Positions 32,412-42,241 are shown, numbered from the stretch's first letter. The stretch is DNA of 64,000 nucleotides from Luteolibacter yonseiensis (GCF_016595465.1 NZ_JAENIK010000004.1:62001-126000); one strand, 5' to 3'. Made by a program: numbers and translations. The notes: a model not told the origin generated them from the sequence alone.

Positions 32412-33581
32412 ATGACCATGCTACCACCAGTGGATGTGATTTACGAACGGCAGTGGAGACCCATGCCTTACCCGATATTCGCCCTGCAGCGGCTCGGCTG
32501 TATGGGGACTTTATACGGAGGGTTCCCAAAGTTCCGCTACACCCGTAGCGGCATCCCCGCCGACATCGTCAAATCGTTCCCTGTGGCGACGGTATGGAAT
32601 CACGCGCGGAGCAAATACAACCTCCCGTCCTTTCTGGCGATGGACGAACCCAAAACACTTGCCAGATGGGTCAGATCCCACAGCGACCTCGCTCCTGCGG
32701 TCTGGTCCAACGGGACCGTCCACCGGTTTTTATTTTCCCATCTGAAGCCCACAGGACGCAAGCTCATCCTTGAACGGGGTTCCATGCATCCTTTCGAGCA
32801 TTTTCATTACCAACAGAGGGCGAGGCGCGAAGCGGGGTTGTCGTTCACCGAGAAAACACCCGACTCCGTTTTGCATGAAATCGAACAGACGGATCTGGCG
32901 GATGCGGTGCTCTCGTGCAGCGCCACGGTGCGCAGATCCTATCTGGACCACGGTTTCGATCCCGCGAAAATCCACGATTGCGACTTCGGGATCGATACCG
33001 GGGAATTTCCCCGGATGCCACGGGAGGTCGCGCGGGGCCGCCCCATAAGGATCGGAGTCGTCGGAATGATCGGCTTCCGCAAAGGGGTGTGGCGGGTCAT
33101 CCGGATCGCCGAATGGGCGAAACGCTCGGGTTTGCCGATCGAGGTGCATTTCGTCGGCCCCATAGAAAATCCGGAAGCCGCCGAAATGCTGGCGAAAAGC
33201 GATGGTAACTACAAACTCCATGGGGTGCTCAAGGGGGCCGCACTGAAGAAAATGCTCCAGAGTTTGGATCTATACATGCTTCCCTCTTATGAAGAAGGCC
33301 TTCCATTCTCCGTCCTTGAGGCGATGAGCAGCGGACTTGCGGCCATCGTCAGCACGGACACCGGCGCATGCGAGGCCGCCGTGGATGATGTTTCCGGAGT
33401 ACACCTCACTTCGTTCACCGATGAGGAATTTGATCGGAAACTCCGGCCACTCCTCGAAGATCCGGAAAAAATCATGAGCATGGGAGACGCCGCCCGCGCG
33501 CGCATTCTGGAAAACTACACCATCGATCACTACTACGGACGCATCAGAACCGCAATGGAACGCATTTTCTCAATTGCATGA
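32412..33581 (+). CDS. Family 4 glycosyltransferase
   Basis: A 389-aa GT-B enzyme. The C-terminal half shows IRIGVVGMIGFRKGVWRVIRIAEWA (start of the donor domain), VHFVGPIE, YKLHGVL, and LYMLPSYEEGLPFSVLEAMSSGLAAIVS (EX7E-type donor site). The N-terminal half shows LERGSMHPFEHFHYQQRA and VLSCSATVRRSYLDHG, the acceptor-side region. It opens the second half of the array after the 472-bp gap and overlaps the next GT4 gene by ATGA. Sugar and linkage unknown. Confidence 0.87.
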   Translation: MTMLPPVDVIYERQWRPMPYPIFALQRLGCMGTLYGGFPKFRYTRSGIPADIVKSFPVATVWNHARSKYNLPSFLAMDEPKTLARWVRSHSDLAPAVWSNGTVHRFLFSHLKPTGRKLILERGSMHPFEHFHYQQRARREAGLSFTEKTPDSVLHEIEQTDLADAVLSCSATVRRSYLDHGFDPAKIHDCDFGIDTGEFPRMPREVARGRPIRIGVVGMIGFRKGVWRVIRIAEWAKRSGLPIEVHFVGPIENPEAAEMLAKSDGNYKLHGVLKGAALKKMLQSLDLYMLPSYEEGLPFSVLEAMSSGLAAIVSTDTGACEAAVDDVSGVHLTSFTDEEFDRKLRPLLEDPEKIMSMGDAARARILENYTIDHYYGRIRTAMERIFSIA

Positions 33582-34807
33582 GTTTCTCCGCCGACAGATC
33601 TCGCTCCACCCATCCGGATGCGGGGACTCGATCTCCCCGGCCCCCGCTGAAGATCGCCATGTTGGTCGTCGACGCGAATGAGGTTTCGAGTTATGTCGAA
33701 AGCGACAGACGCCGGCCCTCTCCGGTCCTGCACAATGCCGTCCACAACCTGCTTGCCGGACTGAAAAACCGCGAAGATCTCCAGATCGAAATCTTATACG
33801 GACGCAGACGCCCCGAAGAAGGCGAGGACCGCTGGGACGGCAACCTTCATTTTGTCCCCGTCGCGTATGACAACTGTCCCCTCCCGGGCATGGGCGGCCC
33901 ATTCTTCGGTCGCGCCCTCGCTCTTTTACGGTACCTCAGAAGGACCCGCCCCGTCCAAATCCACGCACAGGGGACAGAACGGGAATCGGGATTCGTGGCA
34001 GCCTTGTCACGCGTCCCCTCGATATTGACCCTGCATGGCAATTTGACGGAGATCGCAACCTCCATGAAAGCCAGGCCGTTCTCCTATCTCGGACTGGCAT
34101 CAAGATTGGAAAAATTCGCCTTGAGCCGGGTCTCCGGCGTGCACTGCATCTCCCGCCACACACAAAAGAGCGTCTCCAAACGCGCGCGGAAGACATGGAT
34201 CATCCCGAACGCCGTCTCGCCGGAATTTTTCAAGGTGATCAACAAACCTTCCGGCCGCCCCTACGTGGTTTGCATGTCCGTTGTAAGCGAATGGAAAAAC
34301 ACCATCCTCCTGGTGAGGGCTGGTGACAGGCTCCACGCCGAATTTCCGGACTGCGAAATCCATTTTTTCGGAGATTGCAATGAAGGGCACCCCTACGGGC
34401 AAGCGTTCATCGAGAGCTTGAAGTCCCGTCCGTGGTGCGTTTTCCACGGCAAGTCCACCCTCGAAACGATCCTCGCATCCCTGAGGGTCGCGACATGTGC
34501 CGTGCTCCCATCCCTCCAGGAAAATTTCGGACTGGCGCTGGCGGAGGCCATGGCGGCGGGAGTCGCCTGCATCGGATCGGACGCGGGAGGAATCCCCGAC
34601 GTGGTCCGTCATGGAACAACCGGCTTGTTGTTCACCAGCAATGATGAGGAAGAGCTGTCGGAACGATTGCTGGAGATCCACCGCGATCCCGAACGATCCG
34701 CCATCCTGGCCGCGGCGGGTCGCGAGGATGCCTTGCGGCGCTTCACGGTGGAAGCGGTTGCCGCCGCCCATGCCGAAATGTACCATGAACTCGCATCAAT
34801 GCCGTGA
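33578..34807 (+). CDS. Family 4 glycosyltransferase
   Basis: 409 aa. Seen: LKIAMLVVDANEVSSYVE, PVQIHAQGTERESGFVAAL, SILTLHGNLTEI, GVHCISRHTQKSVSKRA, IIPNAVSPEFF, WKNTILLVRAGDRLHAEFPDCEIHFFGD, and the donor site VLPSLQENFGLALAEAMAAGVACIGSDAGGIPDVV (E-x7-E). This is a standard GT4 layout. It is coupled by 4-bp overlaps to the genes on both sides. Specificity unknown. Confidence 0.9.
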   Translation: MSFSADRSRSTHPDAGTRSPRPPLKIAMLVVDANEVSSYVESDRRRPSPVLHNAVHNLLAGLKNREDLQIEILYGRRRPEEGEDRWDGNLHFVPVAYDNCPLPGMGGPFFGRALALLRYLRRTRPVQIHAQGTERESGFVAALSRVPSILTLHGNLTEIATSMKARPFSYLGLASRLEKFALSRVSGVHCISRHTQKSVSKRARKTWIIPNAVSPEFFKVINKPSGRPYVVCMSVVSEWKNTILLVRAGDRLHAEFPDCEIHFFGDCNEGHPYGQAFIESLKSRPWCVFHGKSTLETILASLRVATCAVLPSLQENFGLALAEAMAAGVACIGSDAGGIPDVVRHGTTGLLFTSNDEEELSERLLEIHRDPERSAILAAAGREDALRRFTVEAVAAAHAEMYHELASMP

Positions 34808-35694
34808 CACCCCTTGTTTCCATCATCATGCCCGTATGGAACGGGGAACGATACCTTGAGGAGGCGGTCCGGAGCATCCTCGGTCAAACGTTCCGTGATT
34901 TCGAATTCATCATCCTCGATGACGGGAGCAGCGACAGGACGCCTGAAATCCTCGCCGGATTCGCTTCACTTGATTCGCGGATACGCGTCATCACGTTGGA
35001 GCATGAAGGGATCGTCATCGCGCTGAACCGCGGAGTCGCCGAATCGCGGGCACGATGGATCGCCCGGATGGACGCGGATGACGTTTCACATCCCGAGCGG
35101 CTCGCGCGACAATGGGCCGCCGTCGGGAAAAACCCGCGGGCGGTCATCTGCCACACGCATGTCACCATTTTCGGAGACCCCGCCTACGTCACGAAGGCGG
35201 GGCGCTTCATCAGGAGCCAGGCGCTGATCGCCCTGCGCCTTTGTTTCCAATGCCCCATCATCCATCCCACGGTGATGTTCCGGAAAGACGCGTTTCTCGA
35301 ATGCGGAGGTTACAGGCCGGAAGAACGGCACGCCGAGGATTTCGCTCTCTGGGGCAGGATGATCGAGCACGGTCGGATCATCGGAGTTCCGGAACCTTCG
35401 CTGGACTTCCGGGTCCATTCCAGTTCGATTTCCAAACAACAGGCGGCGACCCAGGAAGCGCTCAGCCAGAAGATCTCCGCCAATCATTGCGAACGTTTCA
35501 TGAATCTGGACGGAGAAAACGCGGTTCGGGCGTATCGCGCGATCCAAGTGACCTTCGTAACACACCCGATACGGGAATGGCTGTGGTTTGTCGTCGGCTG
35601 CCTGCCGAAAATGCGTTGGCATAGCTTGGAAATGTGGGCATGGGTGGCCACCCGCAGTATCCAGATCCTCCGCTCACGGAAAAATCCCTCATGA
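34804..35694 (+). CDS. Family 2 glycosyltransferase
   Basis: A 296-aa GT-A enzyme. LVSIIMPVWNGERYLEEAVRSIL, FIILDDGSSDRTPEIL, GIVIALNRGVAESRARWIARMDADDVSHPERL (DxD), CPIIHPTVMFRKDAFLECGGY and AEDFALWGRM (ED motif). The C-terminus has a possible amphipathic or membrane-associated helix (WLWFVVGCLPKMRW). GTG start overlapping the previous TGA (GTGA). Substrate unknown. Confidence 0.9.
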   Translation: MTPLVSIIMPVWNGERYLEEAVRSILGQTFRDFEFIILDDGSSDRTPEILAGFASLDSRIRVITLEHEGIVIALNRGVAESRARWIARMDADDVSHPERLARQWAAVGKNPRAVICHTHVTIFGDPAYVTKAGRFIRSQALIALRLCFQCPIIHPTVMFRKDAFLECGGYRPEERHAEDFALWGRMIEHGRIIGVPEPSLDFRVHSSSISKQQAATQEALSQKISANHCERFMNLDGENAVRAYRAIQVTFVTHPIREWLWFVVGCLPKMRWHSLEMWAWVATRSIQILRSRKNPS

Positions 35695-36956
35695 CATCCC
35701 GCACGCACATCGCCCTCATCGCAGTTGCCTGCAGCCCGAGCCAGGGATCCGAGCTGGGCCTTGCCTGGAAAGCCGTTGTCGCCCTCTCGGAACAGCATCG
35801 GCTGACGGTTTTCGTCCACTGCAACCACGAACACGAGATTCTGGACCATTTGGAATCAGGAAACGTCGAAAAATCCATCGCCGACGCGCGGTTCGTGTTT
35901 GTCGGGCGCACGCACCAGCACAACAGGAACCAGGCCATCGCCCGCCTGATGAACTGGCATTACTATCGGATCTGGCTCGATGAGTGCGTGGATGCGGTCA
36001 TCCGGGAGCACCGGTCCGACGCTTTCGACCTGGTCCATCACGTCACCTATTCCACCTGGCGGATGGGCTCCCCGTTTTACAAGACCGGTATTCCCTCTGT
36101 ATGGGGTCCGGTTGGCGGCGCGGGGAACGTTCCGTTCTCGGCTTATGGGATGCTCAGCACCGAAGCCAAGATCACTGAGGGTCTCCGCACGATGATCTCC
36201 AAACTGTACTCCCTTTCACCCTCTTTCCGCAGAAGCCTGGAGCGGAATACCGTGGTGCTGGCCTCCAACCAGGAAACCCGGCATTTCCTCAACAAGTTCA
36301 CCAGCCGGCCGGTGCAAGTGGTCTTTCCCACTTATTTCGAGCCATCGGAACAAGGCGGGCCGGATTCACTTCTCTCCGAGAGCGGCCCCCTCAATTGTTT
36401 CTACGGTGGTGGCATCATCGGTTCCAAAGGGATCGCCCTCTCCTTCGCGGCCATCGCACGGGCACGCGACCGGGGGGTGGACGTCGTGTTCCGGATCGCA
36501 GGCCCCGGTCCGGAGGTTGCCCACCTGCAAAAGAACGTCGCCCGGCTGGGGATCGAGGACAGGGTGACTTTCCTCCCTCTGTTGAAGGGGGCCGACTACC
36601 GTGACATTCTCAACAAAAGCGACATCTTCCTTTTCCCCTCCTTCAGGGAGAACATCGGCATGACGATGGTGGACTCCATGTTGCACCAAGTGGCTCCCGT
36701 TGTTCTCGACACCAGCGCGCCGGGAGAAATCGTCACGCCGGAATGTGGCTGGAAAATTCCTGTCGCGGCGAATCCCGTCATTGTGGAAAAGATCGCGGAT
36801 GCGATCATCCAGGCGGACTCCGACCGGCGGATGCTGCGCAAAAAAGCGGAAGCCGCCAAGAACAGGATTCTTGACAGCTATTCCAAGCCCCAATACCTGC
36901 GACATGTCCGGGTGGCTTACGAAAAGGCGCTGGCCCCTTCCCGGCAGAATGCCTGA
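35691..36956 (+). CDS. Family 4 glycosyltransferase
   Basis: 421 aa. IALIAVACSPSQGSELGLAWKAVVAL, FDLVHHVTYSTWRMGSPFYKTGIPSVWGPVGGAG (typical GPVGG acceptor-domain loop of a GT4 subgroup), VVLASNQETRHFL, NCFYGGGIIGSKGIALSFAAIARA, FRIAGPGPE, and FLFPSFRENIGMTMVDSMLHQVAPVVLD (donor site; the usual second Glu of E-x7-E is Asp). ATG 35691 sits in an ATGA overlap; the frame to 35634 lies within the previous gene. Substrate unknown. Confidence 0.87.
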   Translation: MTSRTHIALIAVACSPSQGSELGLAWKAVVALSEQHRLTVFVHCNHEHEILDHLESGNVEKSIADARFVFVGRTHQHNRNQAIARLMNWHYYRIWLDECVDAVIREHRSDAFDLVHHVTYSTWRMGSPFYKTGIPSVWGPVGGAGNVPFSAYGMLSTEAKITEGLRTMISKLYSLSPSFRRSLERNTVVLASNQETRHFLNKFTSRPVQVVFPTYFEPSEQGGPDSLLSESGPLNCFYGGGIIGSKGIALSFAAIARARDRGVDVVFRIAGPGPEVAHLQKNVARLGIEDRVTFLPLLKGADYRDILNKSDIFLFPSFRENIGMTMVDSMLHQVAPVVLDTSAPGEIVTPECGWKIPVAANPVIVEKIADAIIQADSDRRMLRKKAEAAKNRILDSYSKPQYLRHVRVAYEKALAPSRQNA

Positions 36957-37806
36957 GAGCGGCAGCGGATACAACAAACCCCAGCTCAGCAACTCCTTGA
37001 AAAAAAACAAAATCACAGTTGTCACTCCCGTTCTGAACCAGGCCCAGTTCATCGAACAAACCATCGACAGCGTCCTCTCCCAAGGAATAGAAGATCTCGA
37101 ATATATCATCCTCGACGCCGGCTCTACCGACGGAACCGTCGACATCATCAAAAAACACGAAAGACACCTCGCCCGCTGGCGCTCCCACAAGGACGCCGGC
37201 CAGTCTTCCGCGATTCACGAAGGTTTTTCATCCGCCAGCGGGGACCTGCTTTGCTGGATCAACAGTGACGACTATTTCGAACCGGGCGCCCTGAAGCGCA
37301 TGATTGGCATGTTCGATAATGATGAACAGCTGGACCTGTGTTATGGCGACTACTCCATTCTGCTGCCCGATGGCACGAAAGAGGCCAAATTGAAGATATC
37401 GTTCGATTTTGAAATCGCGCTGCTGTTCTACCTGATGATCCCCCAGCCTTCCTCGGTTTGGACCAAAAGACTCTACGACTCGGTAGGAGGCCTGGACACG
37501 GCATTGAACTATAGTTTCGACTACGACTTTTTCCTGAGAGCGGGACAGCGGCTTCAAGCGCGCCCGGACGCGATCCGTCATGTCCACGACCTCGTTTCGG
37601 TTTTCCGCATACACCCGGAGAGCAAATCGGTTTCTGCACAAGCCAAATTCGTATCGGAAAATGAGAGCATCATGCGGAAATTTGACAATTTCCCCACATG
37701 GAAACGTTCCTCCTTCTATCGCAGATATCAAATGGTGCGCACGCTGCTCCGATACCACTCGGAACGCGGCATGGTCCCCACCAGAAAAGACACCCGAAAA
37801 GCCTGA
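36949..37806 (+). CDS. Family 2 glycosyltransferase (WcaA-like subgroup)
   Basis: 285 aa. ITVVTPVLNQAQFIEQTIDSVL, YIILDAGSTDGTVDIIKKH, SHKDAGQSSAIHEGFSSASGDLLCWINSDDYF (the DxSDD-type metal site), MIPQPSSVWTKRLYDSVGGLD and FDYDFFLRAG. The DAGSTDGT and WxNSDDxx pairing marks a subgroup shared with the genes at 38747 and 52060. ATG 36949 overlaps the previous gene by 8 bp; a TTG at 36997 just before KKNKITVV is an alternative. Confidence 0.88.
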   Translation: MPESGSGYNKPQLSNSLKKNKITVVTPVLNQAQFIEQTIDSVLSQGIEDLEYIILDAGSTDGTVDIIKKHERHLARWRSHKDAGQSSAIHEGFSSASGDLLCWINSDDYFEPGALKRMIGMFDNDEQLDLCYGDYSILLPDGTKEAKLKISFDFEIALLFYLMIPQPSSVWTKRLYDSVGGLDTALNYSFDYDFFLRAGQRLQARPDAIRHVHDLVSVFRIHPESKSVSAQAKFVSENESIMRKFDNFPTWKRSSFYRRYQMVRTLLRYHSERGMVPTRKDTRKA

Positions 37807-37809
37807 ATC

Positions 37810-38625
37810 ATGATACAGCAAATCATCACCAATCTGATCCGACTCTATCCGCTCGAAAAGGGGAGGGACCGGATACTGGGCGCGCTCAAGTCGAACTCAA
37901 TATTCCCTCTCGTGGTCCGGCCGGCGCCCGCGCCGGCAAGATTGAAAACGGGCCAGTCTCTCAATGTCCATGGGTCGGAATATATGTCGGACTACATCCG
38001 CCTGTGGGGTGAGTTTGAGAAAAAAACAGAAGGTTTCATCCTGGCCCACCTCAAACCCGGCTGCCAGTTCCTGGATGTGGGGGCGAACTTCGGCTATTTC
38101 TCGATCATCGCATCCAGCGCTTCCCCGAACTGCAGGATTCTGGCGGTGGAACCCAACCCGGATATCGCGCGATCACTCAGGAAATCGGCGGAGGACAACA
38201 ACGTCGCATCCAGATTGGAAGTATTGGAAATGGCGCTGAGTGACGAACCGGGCTGGCTGCCTCTGATCTGCCATTCCGAAAACTCGGGACTTTCACATCT
38301 CGCGAATACGGCGGCGGGAGAAGACGCATCGGGCACCGCCATAGCGAATGTCCGTGTCGAAGTCTGGGACGAGTGGATACAATCCCGGACGACAACCGAA
38401 AGAACCTCGATCATGAAAATGGACATCGAAGGTGCCGAGATGAAAGCACTCAAGGGCATGAAAAACTGGCTGGTGGAGAACAAGCCCGCCATTGTCGTGG
38501 AGGCCAACGATGAAAACCTGGACAGGTTCGGCAGCACACGAAAGGAACTGGAGCAATTTCTTTTGGAGCTGGGCTACAGCCATTCGCTTCCCGCGGACAA
38601 CAATTTCTACCTCACCTTCGGTTGA
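37810..38625 (+). CDS. FkbM family methyltransferase, second copy
   Basis: 271 aa. CQFLDVGANFGYFSIIAS (motif I), RILAVEPNPDIARSLRKSAEDN, EVLEMALSDEPGW, NSGLSHLA, TSIMKMDIEGAEMKALKGM (MDIEGAE, diagnostic) and PAIVVEANDEN. This is a more canonical FkbM than the copy at 23680. Likely methylates a sugar hydroxyl of the polymer or caps the chain. ATG 37810, 3 bp after the GT2 stop. Confidence 0.9.
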   Translation: MIQQIITNLIRLYPLEKGRDRILGALKSNSIFPLVVRPAPAPARLKTGQSLNVHGSEYMSDYIRLWGEFEKKTEGFILAHLKPGCQFLDVGANFGYFSIIASSASPNCRILAVEPNPDIARSLRKSAEDNNVASRLEVLEMALSDEPGWLPLICHSENSGLSHLANTAAGEDASGTAIANVRVEVWDEWIQSRTTTERTSIMKMDIEGAEMKALKGMKNWLVENKPAIVVEANDENLDRFGSTRKELEQFLLELGYSHSLPADNNFYLTFG

Positions 38626-38746
38626 AGGAATCCATGCCGCGTTGGGAGGCTCCGGTTTTTCGTAGTTGGCGCCGCGTCAGAAAGACCGCCCCGGCCTGTG
38701 CCGCGCCAGGAATCGGAGCGAGGCCCGCCCCGGTCGTGTGAAACAC

Positions 38747-39529
38747 ATGAAATTCTCCATCATCACTCCCAGCTTCAACCAGGGCAGGTTCCTCACCGAT
38801 TGCATCGAGAGCGTTCTCGCCCAAAAAGGAGTCGAGGTGGAGCACATCGTGACCGACGCGGGATCGACCGATGAAACCCTCGAAGTCCTTGCCCGCCACC
38901 CTCATTTGAAATGGAAAAGCGAGAAGGACGATGGAATGAGCGACGGCATCAACAAGGGCTTCCTCCAGGCGACCGGAGACTGGTTGATGTGGCTGAACTG
39001 TGACGACTATCTGCTTCCCGGAGCCTTGGAAAAGGTGGTGGACTTCATCCGCGCCCATCCATCGGCGGACGTGGTGCACGGCGACTGCGTCTATGTCCGC
39101 GAGGACAAAACGGTGATCCGTCGCAAGCTCGACACCCCGGTGGATGAGTGGGACCTGCTTTTCGTGGGCTGTATCATCCCCTCCACCTCGGCCTTCTACC
39201 GCCGGGAAATCATCGCGGACGGAAACCTGCTGGATGTGACCTACCGCAACTGCATGGACTGGGAATACTACCTGAGGCTGCTGCGGAAGGGCTACCGGTT
39301 CGCCTATATCCCCGAAGCCCTCGCGCATTTCCGCTGGTATGAGGACAGCACCACACAAAAGCACTGGCAGCGGATGATCGACGAAGGATTGAAAGCCCAG
39401 CGGGAACATATCGACCTGCGGCGGCTACCGGGTGGGCTGAAAAACCCATCCGTTCTGAAGCTGCTGCGGAGGTTGTTCCAGGTCCGCCGCGTGATGAAGA
39501 GGCTGCTGGCCCACGGCAGGCTCTCCTGA
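38747..39529 (+). CDS. Family 2 glycosyltransferase (WcaA-like subgroup)
   Basis: 260 aa. FSIITPSFNQGRFLTDCIESVL, EHIVTDAGSTDETLEVLARH, SEKDDGMSDGINKGFLQATGDWLMWLNCDDYLLPGAL, DVVHGDCVYV, IIPSTSAFYRREI and NCMDWEYYLRLL. It shares layout and many motifs with 52060 (EKDEGMSDAINKGF, STAAFYRN), pointing to a duplication. ATG 38747 is preceded by GTGTGAAACAC; the upstream frame to 38666 lacks family residues. A 121-bp gap separates it from the FkbM gene. Confidence 0.9.
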   Translation: MKFSIITPSFNQGRFLTDCIESVLAQKGVEVEHIVTDAGSTDETLEVLARHPHLKWKSEKDDGMSDGINKGFLQATGDWLMWLNCDDYLLPGALEKVVDFIRAHPSADVVHGDCVYVREDKTVIRRKLDTPVDEWDLLFVGCIIPSTSAFYRREIIADGNLLDVTYRNCMDWEYYLRLLRKGYRFAYIPEALAHFRWYEDSTTQKHWQRMIDEGLKAQREHIDLRRLPGGLKNPSVLKLLRRLFQVRRVMKRLLAHGRLS

Positions 39530-39550
39530 TTTTTTTGCGACCCACGTCCG

Positions 39551-40990
39551 ATGGTTTTCAATTCGATCGCATTCCTCGTCTTTCTGGCGATCGTCCTGAC
39601 GTTTTATTACCGCCTGCGGCACAGGGCGCAGAACGTCCTGCTCGTCGTGGCGAGCTACGTGTTCTACGGCTGGTGGGACTGGCGTTTCCTGGGCCTGCTC
39701 CTGTTCACCACTTTTTTCGATTACTGGTGCGCGTTACGGCTTGAGGCCACCTCCGATCCTTCAAGGAAAAAAGGGTTTCTCGCATTCAGCATGGCGTTGA
39801 ACCTCGGAGTGATCGGGGTGTTCAAATACTTCGATTTCTTCGCGGAGGGACTCGCGGACATCCTCAACACGTTCGGCATGCGGGCCGACCTGCCGACGCT
39901 TCACGTCATCCTGCCCCTGGGCATCTCCTTCTACACCTTCCTGTCGATGAGTTATACCATCGACGTCTACCGGCGCGAACTGAAGGCCGTGCGGAATCCG
40001 TTGGATTTCATGCTCTATGTTTCGTTCTTCCCCCATCTGGTGGCGGGACCGATCGTGAGGGCGAAGGATCTCCTGCCCCAGTGCGTGAGGCCCAGAGTCA
40101 TCCGGAGGGAGCAGGTGATCGACGGCATCTGGCTGTGTCTGGTGGGTTATCTGAAGAAGATCGTGATCGCCGACCGGCTCGCCCCGTTTGTGGACGCGGG
40201 ATTCTCCTCCGGCCAACCACCATTTTCCGATGCCGCCTCATGGCTGGTGCTGTATGCGTTCGCTTTTCAAATCTATGGAGATTTTTCCGGTTATTCGGAC
40301 ATCGCCCGGGGACTGGCCAAACTGATGGGCTTCGAATTGGTTCACAATTTCAAGGCACCCTACCTCGTCTCCAATCCCGCGGCCTTCTGGCGGCACTGGC
40401 ACATCAGCCTCTCGGTCTGGCTCCGTGACTACCTTTACATCCCGCTCGGGGGAAACAGGCACGGCGCGTTCAGGACCACGCGGAACCTGATGATCACGAT
40501 GGTCCTTGGAGGACTGTGGCACGGTGCGGGGATCGCGTTCCTGGCCTGGGGATTCTATCACGGCATCCTCCTCGTGCTGCATCGTGGCTGGGACTCCGTC
40601 AAACGGAAGGTCCCGACGGGAACACCTGCCGCATCAGGGCCGGGGGTGTTTTTTCTGAAAGCAATGGGCGTGGCGTTGTTTTTCCATCTCACCTGCATCG
40701 GCTGGCTGCTCTTCCGTTCCGGAACCGTGCCGGCGGAGATCGGCCAATGGAATGTCATCTCCGGCTATCTCGCCACGTTGTGGATACCGCCGGCCCAGGC
40801 CGGCGGCTTCGCCTGGCCGATCCTGCTGCTCGGTTCGCTGGTCCTGGTCCTCCAGTGGAAGCATGCGGCGATGGATTGTTTCTCCACCTGGACAGGTGGA
40901 AGGCAGGCCACCGCCGTCGCCGCGGTCCTGGTCCTGATCTCAACGCTCGGGGTGTTTGACGGTTCGTCATTCATCTATTTCCAATTCTGA
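39551..40990 (+). CDS. MBOAT family O-acyltransferase (AlgI-like), second copy
   Basis: 479 aa. VFNSIAFLVFLAIVLTFYY start, LPLGISFYTFLSMSYTIDVYR, YVSFFPHLVAGPIVRAKDLLPQ, FAFQIYGDFSGYSDIARGLAKLMGFEL, FWRHWHISLSVWLRDYLYIPLGGNR, and GGLWHGAGIAFLAWGFYHG with the catalytic His near residue 324; C-terminal SSFIYFQF. It is closer to the AlgI/PatA consensus than the copy at 16924 (for example FNSxxFLxF and GDFSGYSDIARG). It transfers acyl groups to the exported polymer with the gene 3 bp downstream. Confidence 0.95.
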   Translation: MVFNSIAFLVFLAIVLTFYYRLRHRAQNVLLVVASYVFYGWWDWRFLGLLLFTTFFDYWCALRLEATSDPSRKKGFLAFSMALNLGVIGVFKYFDFFAEGLADILNTFGMRADLPTLHVILPLGISFYTFLSMSYTIDVYRRELKAVRNPLDFMLYVSFFPHLVAGPIVRAKDLLPQCVRPRVIRREQVIDGIWLCLVGYLKKIVIADRLAPFVDAGFSSGQPPFSDAASWLVLYAFAFQIYGDFSGYSDIARGLAKLMGFELVHNFKAPYLVSNPAAFWRHWHISLSVWLRDYLYIPLGGNRHGAFRTTRNLMITMVLGGLWHGAGIAFLAWGFYHGILLVLHRGWDSVKRKVPTGTPAASGPGVFFLKAMGVALFFHLTCIGWLLFRSGTVPAEIGQWNVISGYLATLWIPPAQAGGFAWPILLLGSLVLVLQWKHAAMDCFSTWTGGRQATAVAAVLVLISTLGVFDGSSFIYFQF

Positions 40991-40993
40991 TCC

Positions 40994-42241
40994 GTGTCCG
41001 TATCATTCAAACGAACGGCAGTGCTGGCAGGAGCCATCCTATGCTGTGCGTGGACAGGGTTTCTCGCCTTGGGGAAAACTGTGGCGGAATCGGCCGCCTC
41101 CCGTTTCCATGGCACGATATCGAAGGTGATCGACGGGAAATCCGACGATCCATCCGCGTTCGTTCACGGGCGGATGGCGGAAGCGATGGAACTTTTCACA
41201 CTAACGATCCTGTGCGCGTTCGCCGCAGCGGTCTTCTGGAAATGGCTGGGAAGCAGTCCGCGGCTCCGGCCCGCGAGAGGACTGGCCATGGGAGCTGTCA
41301 TTTTTCTACTTCTGAATGTCATGGCGCTCGCCGCAGGATCCACCGTGCTTTTCTGGGCTATTTTCTACGACAAGGGCAATGTTGACAACTTCGCCCAATA
41401 TCACATCAAGCGGGCGCTGATGGAGGAAACCAGCGGCAGGCCCCGGGCGATCCTCCTTGGCAGCAGCCAGACCAACCGCGCGATCGACGAGGTGCTGATG
41501 AACCGGCGGATCGGCAGGCGCCTGTGGACCACCGAACTGGCACAACCCGGCGCACGCGGCTTCGACATGCTCACGCTTTCCCGGGATATTCCGTTTAAAA
41601 AAGGGGATCTCATGATCTGCTACCTTTCTGAAATCATGTTCTACGGCAAAGGCAGCGGCATCGTCGCCGCGGAGTTCATGAACTTCTCCGAAATCCCGGA
41701 TGCCGTCGAATGGAACGGTTGGGACTTCCTCGTCCCGAAGGCGGTCCAGAGCGGATTGATCGGGAGAGTGTTTCCCCTGTATCGGTATCAAAAGTCGATT
41801 TCACACCGGGTCCTCGGCTGGGACATCACCCATGTCACCCAGAAAAAATTCGACCAGTCGCTGGAAACCGATCTCGAAGAGCAAGCCCGCAGGAGGGCTC
41901 CCCAATTGGATATTGGTGAAACCTCCGCCTTCGAGCAGGCGGCCTTCACCCGCATGGTGGAGGAGCTTTCCGCCAAAGGGTGCGAAATTCTGGTGATCGA
42001 GGGACACACCCATCCGGCGATGCGGAAATACCTGGACCCGACGGTGGTTCCCCATTTGCGACACTATCTGTCGGACCTCGCGGCCCGCCACCCCGACCAC
42101 ATGATCCTGCGGGAAGGGGCATCATTTTTCACACCGGAGGCCGCCGATTTCGCCGATCTGGTACATTTCACGGATCAAGCCCAGCAGCGTTTCACCCTTG
42201 AGCTCGTGACCTACCTTGATCAGGCATTTCCAGACCAATGA
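40994..42241 (+). CDS. SGNH-like membrane-anchored partner of MBOAT, second copy
   Basis: 415 aa. Three hydrophobic segments in the first 125 residues (about 9-30, 68-87, 100-125), then an outer domain with ILLGSSQTNRAID (GSSQ at 156-159, block I), LAQPGARGFDML, and ADFADLVHFTDQAQ with D388 and H391 (block V). It starts (GTG) 3 bp after the second MBOAT gene. This resembles periplasmic acetyltransferase partners, but with more membrane segments than the 18346 protein. An 80-bp gap follows. Confidence 0.65.
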   Translation: MSVSFKRTAVLAGAILCCAWTGFLALGKTVAESAASRFHGTISKVIDGKSDDPSAFVHGRMAEAMELFTLTILCAFAAAVFWKWLGSSPRLRPARGLAMGAVIFLLLNVMALAAGSTVLFWAIFYDKGNVDNFAQYHIKRALMEETSGRPRAILLGSSQTNRAIDEVLMNRRIGRRLWTTELAQPGARGFDMLTLSRDIPFKKGDLMICYLSEIMFYGKGSGIVAAEFMNFSEIPDAVEWNGWDFLVPKAVQSGLIGRVFPLYRYQKSISHRVLGWDITHVTQKKFDQSLETDLEEQARRRAPQLDIGETSAFEQAAFTRMVEELSAKGCEILVIEGHTHPAMRKYLDPTVVPHLRHYLSDLAARHPDHMILREGASFFTPEAADFADLVHFTDQAQQRFTLELVTYLDQAFPDQ

